DNA of 64,000 nucleotides. Origin: Dichetophora obliterata (taxonomy: Eukaryota; Arthropoda; Insecta; Diptera; Sciomyzidae). The position numbers and the translations under genes were made by a program. The notes beneath the pieces were generated by a model, which worked only from the letters and a program-made list of their open reading frames with translations, made no database searches and was not told the origin of the DNA. The DNA lies in contig OY986435.1 in NCBI GenBank assembly GCA_963920525.1, positions 223,684,399 through 223,748,398 of the forward strand, written 5' to 3'. This document shows positions 57,321-64,000 of the stretch, piece after piece; position 1 is the first letter of the stretch; the number at the start of each line of letters is the position of its first letter.

Positions 57321-57652
57321 AAGATTTCGCCACGATGGACTTTTTTCTCCCACTAGGGAGAAGAAAGCGAAAAGGTAGCGAGCTCGCTAACGAAAAATTG
57401 TTCTTCAAGAAGAATCGCTTTCTGCTCTTCCGCGATACAAAATGCTGGCTGGGAAATAAAAAAGAACAACAATATACCTCCAAACACCACAACACAATAT
57501 AATAAATTATGTGTAAGTTGTTTATTTAATAAACAAAAATATTGAATAGTTTATACATAAAAATTTCTTATGAGAATATTTTCTTGTTTTATACTTTTTA
57601 GAGCTTGCTTTTAGTAGTCTGTTTTGAGTTTTTTGAATTCATTTTTTATTAA
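57321..57652. other. Spacer with a short inverted repeat
   Basis: TTTCTCCCACTAGGGAGAAG (57349-57368) forms a small hairpin. Nothing else recognised. Confidence 0.4.
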
Positions 57653-58182
57653 AGGCCCAACCAAGTTATGCTTAAGCAAACAAAAGTTTGAGAGCAAAAG
57701 CACGCTCTTACACAGCAATATATGAAGTCGCCCAAGTTTTGTCTAAGCATTGCTTTCGTTCAGTTTTTCAACTTTCGTTTACTTTTTGAAACTTGAGAGA
57801 GAGCGCTTGACATCGTAGTTTGCTAAGCAGAATAGGGTTGCTAACAGTATTGAGAATGTGTTTAATTAAAATGTTTTTATTTGAATGTCAAATTTTTCAA
57901 GAAAAATATTTGTTTGTGTCTATTTAAGCAAATTATGGAAAATTTGTATATTTTTGCTGTGAAATTTTACGTTTACCACAGCTTATAAGCCAATCAGCGC
58001 AATAAACATATTTTTTGTGTTAGCTGATGGCAACCCTTTTTAACATATGTATACAAATTTTTTTTATCTGAGATTTTGTTAAGCATGAAATCTGCAACTT
58101 GGGCAACTTTTCTACTTAATCATACTTTTCGTCAACTTTTATCTGAAACTTTTGTCTGCTTAAGCATAACTTGGTTGGGCCT
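57653..58182. mobile_element. Harbinger-like MITE, 530 bp, TSD TAA
   Basis: The left end AGGCCCAACCAAGTTATGCT and the inverted right end are identical over 26 bp (through TAAGCA), and similarity continues over CAAAAGTTT. TAA flanks both sides (57650-57652, 58183-58185). There is no transposase. Confidence 0.88.
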
Positions 58183-58671
58183 TAAGTTGTGTAGACACGT
58201 TCTGATCACAAAAATATGTTCACAAGAGTTGTTTTATTATTTTTTTCGGCTAAAATTTTGTTGAAGATAGTATGGGAAAAATTTGGATTTCCTTTAAGTT
58301 TTGACCAAGAAAGAGACAAAATTCTAAAATTTTCGCCATTTAAAAAAAACCTTTGAAAAAATAATTGCATGAATTAGTGTGTTTATTAGTCTCTTAGCTA
58401 CAACTTTGCCAAAGATAGTAAACTGATGTATTCAAATTTGACAGAGCTGTCGAACCAAAACCAATAATACTATTTTTTGTCAAAACCACTAAGGCCCATA
58501 ATATATAGGGGGCCATAAAAAGAAAACGTTCGCCAAACTCGCGAAACCCAGCTAGGGTTTTACTAACCTCTGGTCATAGTATCGATCCTATATCGCAGAA
58601 TCCTGTTATTTTGTTGACTGTTGCACAGTGCTTTAAGCTAGTTTTCTTAATTATCAAGAACCATTTTTCCA
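58183..58671. other. A+T-rich spacer
   Basis: Nothing recognised. Confidence 0.35.
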
Positions 58672-58680
58672 ATTTTTCCA

Positions 58681-58967
58681 GCCTAGTGGGTAGAGTGCGT
58701 GGCTCCTAAGCTAAAGAACTGCGGTAGCCCGGGTTCAATTCCAGCTCAGTCGTCACCTCTCTGCAGACAATGGCAAACCTCAGAGAGTGAAAATTGCCAT
58801 GTAAAGCTTCTTGAGAACATAAGCCGTTCGATGTCGGCATAAAACACGTAGGTCCAGTTCTCGGTCATTTGTGATCAAACATTTAATAACACGCACAACA
58901 CAATTGATCAATAGAAGCTAGGTCAAAGTCCTTCCAAGGGCTGAAATGACCAGTCTATTTTTTTTTT
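58681..58967 (+). mobile_element. tRNA-derived SINE with perfect 9-bp target duplication
   Basis: The head contains an A-box-like TAGTGGGTAGAG (58684-58695) and a B-box GGGTTCAATTCC (58731-58742). The body includes GCCGTTCGATGTCGGCATAA and GTAGGTCC, a stretch I recall from dipteran SINEs, and ends in an A+T-rich tail. ATTTTTCCA occurs immediately before (58672-58680) and after (58968-58976). It is non-coding, would be transcribed by RNA polymerase III and mobilised by a LINE RT. The identity of the parent tRNA is not clear. Confidence 0.85.
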
Positions 58968-58976
58968 ATTTTTCCA

Positions 58977-60393
58977 ATAAGGAAAAACTGAGTTCACAAT
59001 TGAGCTCCCCAATTTCGAAGAATATAGTAATGGCTTCAATATATGGGGCAGCAAAATCAGTGTTTAACTGTGTAATGGCCCATCGTGTTAAAAGCCGGCA
59101 CAATTATAATCAATGTTTGATTTTTCAACAAAATACAATAGAGTGCCTTTGGTTGTTATTTTACCTTCAGCTAAATGAATCAGCTGCGAAATGAAATGGA
59201 TTTGAATGTGGTTTAATTGACTGCACCACGAAATAAACAAAAGACTTAGACAACGAACTTTTTTGTTACATTGCATTGAAGAGCAAAATTTAGAAACGCG
59301 CTTACATTTTGACATTATAAATTTCATATTTCGTCTAATAAACTTTAGAAATTCTAACTTATTGTGCTTATAACATTATCGAATAAGAATAGTGTTGTCA
59401 AGATCACTAAAAAAAAAAAACACTTCCAAAGCCTGATCGCGTTTGAAGTGCACGTTTCTTTTGTTGCCAAATGTTGCTCTGAAACATCTTTATATATGCA
59501 ATCGTAATTTCGCATTTTCTTTTTATACTTAATACTAGCTTTAGGTGGATATGCAACCAAATAACGTTGAAATTTTTCATGCTTGCAACTTATAAGCCCT
59601 GGGCCCATAATTTGAAATTTTTAAATTTTAGAGAAAATCTCGATGGCATTGTATTAAAATTTTCTGCATGAAAAGTTATTTTATATCAAACTTATCTTCG
59701 AGCGCTGCACGAATACCAAAAGTTTAAGTACATCGCCCTTAAATATGCCGAAAAGCATATTTGTGTCTGCACGGTAGAAAATAAAACCAATGTGAAAAAA
59801 AATAATTATACGCATTTAAAAGGTGAAAAACGATCACCTTCAAGCATATGAAAATATTTTTGTTAAGTAAAATAAAGACATTATGTTCGCAATTTATATA
59901 CATATGTTACTCAAGCCCACAGCTTTAGCTCATACAAACGAATTTAAACAGCGGTATTTTAAGTTATATGAATTCTTGGTTGTATTTTGAATGATTTTAA
60001 AGACACGAAAGGAGGAAGAAAATCTCGTCATTAATTTAACATAAATAATGAAAATATTTCATTAAAAATTTATTTTAAAAAACAATAATAACATAAAAAT
60101 TAAAAATATTGCATTGACAATTAAGTTAAAGAAACAATATAATAATATTGTAAAAATTTTAAAAATTATTATGCAAATATTATTTTTCGGATTTTTTACG
60201 GCTGCAATGAGAATCGTATTTCGAAAAAAGTTTTATGAAATGTATAACATTTTGACGATCAATCTTCAAGGTTTTATTTGCTAAAGGAGCTCGTCCGTGA
60301 GCCTCCACACCGCTTGCTTTTTTGCCGCAGTTATTAAAGCACTTTTTATTCGCGACGACGCACAGTAAACTGTCTCTATATAAGCGATGTACA
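58977..60393. other. A+T-rich region without recognised gene
   Basis: Small open frames on both strands lack recognisable domains. No bounded repeat seen. Confidence 0.4.
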
Positions 60394-60720
60394 AAAATAG
60401 AAGGAGTGTTCCTATGGTAATAAAATTTTGTATGCTTAATTAGTTAAAGCCAATTAAGAAAATTTCAAAAATGGCCAAAATCGGTTAGACACTAGAGGTA
60501 CCTGTGTCAATCACTTGGACCAATATTAAATTTTTACTTGATTTTGTATGGGAGGTACATACATACAAAGGTTGACCGATCTTAAAAAAAATTCGTCAGA
60601 ATAGTATTCAAATAGAATAATAGAAGTGTATTGAAGATAGTTGAAATCGGTTAGACCCTAGGAGTACCTCCCTAGAACCTATATTAAATTTTTACTTGAT
60701 TTTGTATATCAATTTAGAAT
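60394..60720 (+). repeat. Dispersed repeat, first copy with internal duplication
   Basis: GAAGGAGTGTTCCTATGGTA, TTTGTATGCTTAATTAGTTAA and ATATTAAATTTTTACTTGAT recur in modified form at 61497-61690. Inside this copy the block ATCGGTTAGAC..ATATTAAATTTTTACTTGAT is present twice (about 60480 and 60647). Confidence 0.7.
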
Positions 60721-61496
60721 TTTAAGCATTTTTTCAAAAAAAAAAAAAAGAAAGATATATTTGTAGGACGAAGTAGGAAAGGTTATTTGCAGTTCCTTGT
60801 TATACAGAATCTAGACTAGTATGTAGATTAAAGAAAAAATGGCACTTATTTTTATAGGATTTATTTTTTTTATCGAAATTTGTCAATTACTAAAATTTTT
60901 CATTTAATAAAACATGTATACAATTTCATATTTTCCAAGATTTCTTAACTCTATTTATTTACTCAAATATTTTATATAAAAAAATACTTGGCTCACATAA
61001 AATGTCTTGCTAGCATCTTCTTATGAATATTGAAAGTTATGTTTATGTTCCCTTAACGTAATAATAAATTTTGGTTTTTTGTGTCCAATTAGGTACAAGG
61101 TAGAAATTAACTAAAAATATCTTTTAGGCGAACAATATCAAATTCTGTGCAGCAATCTTTATGGCATTTGCGAATAACTTGTCCTTGAAATTTTTTATGC
61201 TCTAATAATTTTTCCACTGACTGTTGCATGCTCTCTGCCGCTCTCAATATATGGTTTTGCAATATTTTGTTTTCGAAATTTCAATCGCTTTTGTCTTTTC
61301 TTTGAATTTATTAAAAGTTAAGCTCGGTAAGAATAAGTTTTACCTTTAAATTTTGCATATATTATAAAATTGTTGATATATTAAATTAATTTTTATACAA
61401 TCTTAAACTTTTAATTTTGGTAAAATTTAAAAATGCTACGCCAAACTCCCTTACAAATCGTCGCACAGTGCGCACAATGCGCTCATACAAATTTGG
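60721..61496. other. A+T-rich spacer
   Basis: Nothing recognised. Confidence 0.35.
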
Positions 61497-61690
61497 AAAT
61501 AAGTGGAAGGAGTGCTACTGTGATAATTAAGTTTTGTGTGCTTAGTAATATTAAGCTATCTGGTATAAGAAAAATACCAAAAATGGTTGAAATCCATACT
61601 AAACCATATTAAATTTGTACACAATTTTATATGAGAGGTAGACACAAAAGATGACCGATCTTAATAAAATTTGGTCAAAAGACTTACAGC
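61497..61690 (+). repeat. Dispersed repeat, second copy
   Basis: GAAGGAGTGCTACTGTGATA, AAAAATGGTTGAAATC and GATGACCGATCTTAATAAAA align with 60400-60600, about 1.1 kb away in the same orientation. Confidence 0.7.
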
Positions 61691-62181
61691 CGTATTCATA
61701 AAAAGTTACAAACTTTTTGTAAGCCCTTTGTAAGACACATGCCTAAAAACGTTATTCATAAACGTTCAATAACGAAAAAAACCTCTTTTAACAGCTTCAG
61801 TAATGAGAGAATTTTAAAATAGGAACAAACCTTCTGTAAACCTCCTACAAATTGGCGTCGCAAGCGGGGGGGAAAGGGGGCAGTTGCCCCCACTTTTTTA
61901 GCTAGATAAACAATTTAAAAAGAAAACTTCGAAAGTTATTCAAAAAATCAGTTTTTTTACAACGATAATATTTTTGTATTATATATTTTCCTCTTCTTTC
62001 TCTCTTCTTCATAAGCATGCTTGCGGATAACCATTTTCTTTCTCTGTGTTTGCAAAAAGATAGAACAAAATGTAGAGTTTCTACTGCAAACCCACCACAT
62101 CAGTTTAAAGCACCCTTAAGTATGTAGCTTAATGCTTGTTAATTTTGCAATTCTGGTAAGAAAAAATTTGACTTGTTCTTA

Positions 62182-62464
62182 GGGGCTTTTCATATTGGAC
62201 GACATGTTGTACGATAAGTTAGATGGAAAACTAATGGGACTATTTGATTGAGCGTTCGAACGATCCAACTTGTAAAGCAACATCATTAATTAATCCAACT
62301 TGTAAAGCAAGCTCTCAAGTAGAACACATCCGGCATAGTTGTACAATATTGTACAATCGGCAGAAAAAACCAAAAATTTCGACTAACGTTTTAGCTTACG
62401 CATGGTACTACATGTTGTACAATCTGCCATGTTGGTCCAATGTTTTGGACCATGCGAAAGCCCC
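62182..62464. mobile_element. Nested TIR element, 283 bp, flanked by TA
   Basis: The left end GGGGCTTTTCATATTGGAC and the right end GTCCAATG...GAAAGCCCC are inverted relatives. TA occurs at 62180-62181 and 62465-62466. Internally, ATCCAACTTGTAAAGCAA is present twice (62261 and 62291) and TGTTGTAC-like motifs recur. Inserted upstream of the surviving hAT coding part. Confidence 0.65.
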
Positions 62465-62466
62465 TA

Positions 62467-63250
62467 CTGTGAATTAGCTGATGAAAATCCACCACGACGC
62501 TTTGAACAAACATCAAATCCGGCTCCTTCAGTACAGTTGCCATTATATGATCGGCTACGAAAAGATTATTTCGAAATTTTAGATCTTCTCTCAAATGAGA
62601 TAACGGCTAGATTCGATCAAACAGGTTGATATTTGACTTGTTTTTTATTTTTGCATGTTTACACCAGCTTCACTCAACCGACTCACTTTGATTTAACATT
62701 CGGTGAGTCGGTTGAGTGAAGCTAGTGTAAACTGGCACTTTGTAAATCTTATTGTACATTTAAACAGATCTTGACACTCTGGAATCGTTGGAAAATATTG
62801 TAATCGAAGCCTTCAACGGAAAAGTGCCTTCTGAACAAAATCTAAAAACAAAACTAGATCTTTATGCAGATGACTTTGATGTGAGCGACCTCCACGCGCA
62901 ACCTAAATTGCTGAAGCAATTGCCTGGCCAAACACCTTCAAATTGTAGTGGCATTGTATCCAAATTTGAAAAAAATTCGGATACTGTAAAAAAACTTTGA
63001 AATGAAGTTGAAAAACTTATTGCTTTGCTTTTGACTGTACCTGCATCAGCAGCTTCATCTGAGCGTTCTTTTAGTGCACTAAGACGACTTAAAACGTATC
63101 TTCGAGCAACTATGACACAGAAACGACTCACTCATGCGGCGACTCACTTATACACATTCACAAAGATAAAACCGAAGAATCGAATTCGATGGAGGTGGTG
63201 AAAGAGTTTGTTTCTCGCAAGGACAGAAAAAAACATTTTGGAATAATTTA
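62467..63250 (+). pseudogene. hAT (ZMYM1-like) transposase, C-terminal half, broken
   Basis: The first part (about 62472-62626) encodes ELADENPPRRFEQTSN and YDRLRKDYFEILDLLSNEI, the stretch before the last third of ZMYM-type hAT transposases. A likely intron (62627-62766, GTTGAT...AAACAG) joins ...FDQT to DLDTLESLENIV, keeping frame. The second part carries ALLLTVPASAASSERSFSAL and RLKTYLRATMTQKRL, the hallmark of the hAT dimerisation domain. Damage: an in-frame TGA at 62998-63000, a frameshift near 63145, and no N-terminal zinc finger or catalytic core. The last residues RKDRKKHFGII end at about 63250. It is inactive. Confidence 0.85.
62658..62731. repeat. Hairpin with 28-bp arms inside the hAT intron
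   Basis: TTTACACCAGCTTCACTCAA followed by CCGACTCA (62658-62685) pairs with TGAGTCGGTTGAGTGAAGCT..AGTGTAAA (62704-62731) with one mismatch and an 18-bp loop. It may be a tiny MITE or the reason the intron appears. Confidence 0.9.
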
Positions 63251-63539
63251 AATTGATATAACTTTTTGTACCTTATTGCATTTACACCATGTAAAGATAT
63301 ACCTAGTCTTGCTTTATAAAAGCAACCATTATTTCTTATATTTTCATATTACCATATGAAAGATCCTTTAAAGAATGATCTCTAATATTGAAATTGGAAG
63401 AACTTTTAAAAATAATGAAATTTTAATATTTTTTATATATTTTTATATTTTTTTTTATTTTAAACTAAAATAAAAAATTTGTTTATTCACATTCATGTTT
63501 CTTCGAAGAAATTTTGGTGAACTTTTTTTGTACCACCAA

Positions 63540-63592
63540 TGTACTGCCCCCCTATTTGTACTGCCCCCCTTTGTACTGCCCCCAGATGAAAT
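63540..63592 (+). repeat. Subterminal TGTACTGCCCCC repeats of the hAT element
   Basis: Three near-identical units at 63540, 63557 and 63572. GGGGGCAG at 61889-61896 near the other end is the inverted relative. Such subterminal repeats often bind hAT transposase; that role is inferred. Confidence 0.75.
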
Positions 63593-63618
63593 TAGCTTCC
63601 GACGCGCTTGCTCCTACA

Positions 63619-64000
63619 AAGCTATTTTAAATTTTAATGTTCTCAATTGAGAGCAATCTTCTCATTTTGTGACAAACTAAAATGTCAACAAACAAATAAA
63701 TAAATGAAAATAACTGTATTTTGTGATCAGTGTTACCATATGGGCAGATAAAACTTTTTGTTGGCAGTTTTTTGAGAGGGTAGACAGTTTTCCAGTTTTT
63801 GCCTAAAAAATAGAGTTTTTTTATTTTACCCAGTTTTTCAAGTTTTTACGATTAAAACAATGCTTACTAGTTCATTGAATCAAATACAATAAATAAAACA
63901 AATTGTATGTTACTACAAAAATATAAGTAACATTTGAAGCTGCTATTCATTTTAATACTACTTTTCACGCCCTTTCAAAAATTTCTTTATGAAGTGGTAG
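63619..64000. other. Right end of the window
   Basis: A+T-rich. CAGTGTTACCATATGGGCAG at 63728 resembles a hAT-type terminus running rightward, followed by repeated CAGTTTTT/CCAGTTTTT motifs, but the other end is outside the window. Confidence 0.35.

Larger units (their letters stand above)
61850..63610 (+). mobile_element. hAT element, 1,761 bp, 8-bp TSD CTCCTACA
   Basis: CTCCTACA flanks both sides (61842-61849, 63611-63618). The 16-bp ends AATTGGCGTCGCAAGC and, inverted, CAAGCGCGTCGGAAGC share the GCGTCGNAAGC core, followed on both sides by G/C-rich GGGGGCAG-type sequence. It carries only the 3' part of a transposase gene, a nested MITE (62182-62464) and an intron hairpin (62658-62731), so it is a deleted, non-autonomous copy. 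The termini resemble those I recall for ZMYM-type hAT elements. Confidence 0.85.

Noticed and set aside
62244..62477. Open frame of 77 codons with an internal peptide repeat
   Set aside because: It lies within the TA-flanked nested element and its repeat reflects a DNA duplication (ATCCAACTTGTAAAGCAA twice); no protein similarity.
63728..64000. hAT-like terminus CAGTGTTACCATATGGGCAG
   Set aside because: The rest of the element would lie outside the window; the end alone is too short to call.

Overview
The window looks like A+T-rich nuclear DNA of a brachyceran fly. I infer this from split genes with short GT-AG introns, several dipteran-type LINE families, Helentron/DINE-like repeats, a DD41D mariner-type element and a tRNA-derived SINE. 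I recognise only one conventional host gene: a plus-strand UNC93-like major-facilitator gene of the MFSD11 type (Drosophila CG18549-like). Its exons lie at 40868-41037, 41097-41557, 49065-49498 and 49562-49771. The exon carrying the start codon was not found. Almost everything else is transposon-derived, and most of it is broken, truncated or nested.

Layout. 1-7 kb: a 62-bp tandem repeat, a ZMYM-type hAT relic, a TIR element containing a tRNA-like head, a minus-strand Tc1/mariner relic and a 5'-truncated LINE. 7.3-12 kb: a 0.75-kb palindrome and a 3.3-kb foldback element, the latter split by a non-autonomous hAT. 12.5-14.8 kb: a ~131-bp tandem repeat interrupted by a 1,693-bp long-TIR element. 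That element encodes an uncharacterised cysteine-rich protein (frameshifted) and itself carries a 141-bp MITE. This is the most novel-looking object here. 16-24 kb: Helentron-like sequence, tRNA-like SINE heads, a decayed Ty3/gypsy pol joined to a LINE 3' end, and two degenerate tandem arrays. 24.1-27.7 kb: a 3.5-kb imperfect palindrome with repeated terminal modules. 28.3-30.9 kb: a 5'-truncated LINE with RT, RNase H and a (TAA)n tail. 31-39.85 kb: one LINE split by a DD41D mariner-type element (TA target) and by a head-to-tail pair of CR1-group LINE copies.

40.8-50 kb: the MFSD11-like gene. Its 7.5-kb intron holds a half-MITE, a helitron-like terminus, a piggyBac-like relic, a sense-oriented LINE with one frameshift in ORF2, and a foldback MITE. 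50.8-52.9 kb: a 2.1-kb palindrome just downstream of the gene. 53-64 kb: Harbinger-like MITEs with TTA or TAA duplications, ~0.85-kb direct repeats, a SINE with a perfect 9-bp target duplication, and a 1,761-bp hAT element with an 8-bp duplication that carries a broken transposase 3' half and a nested MITE.

The transposons do not act together; the window is a stratified record of insertions around one host gene. Several insertions can be ordered in time because one sits inside another.
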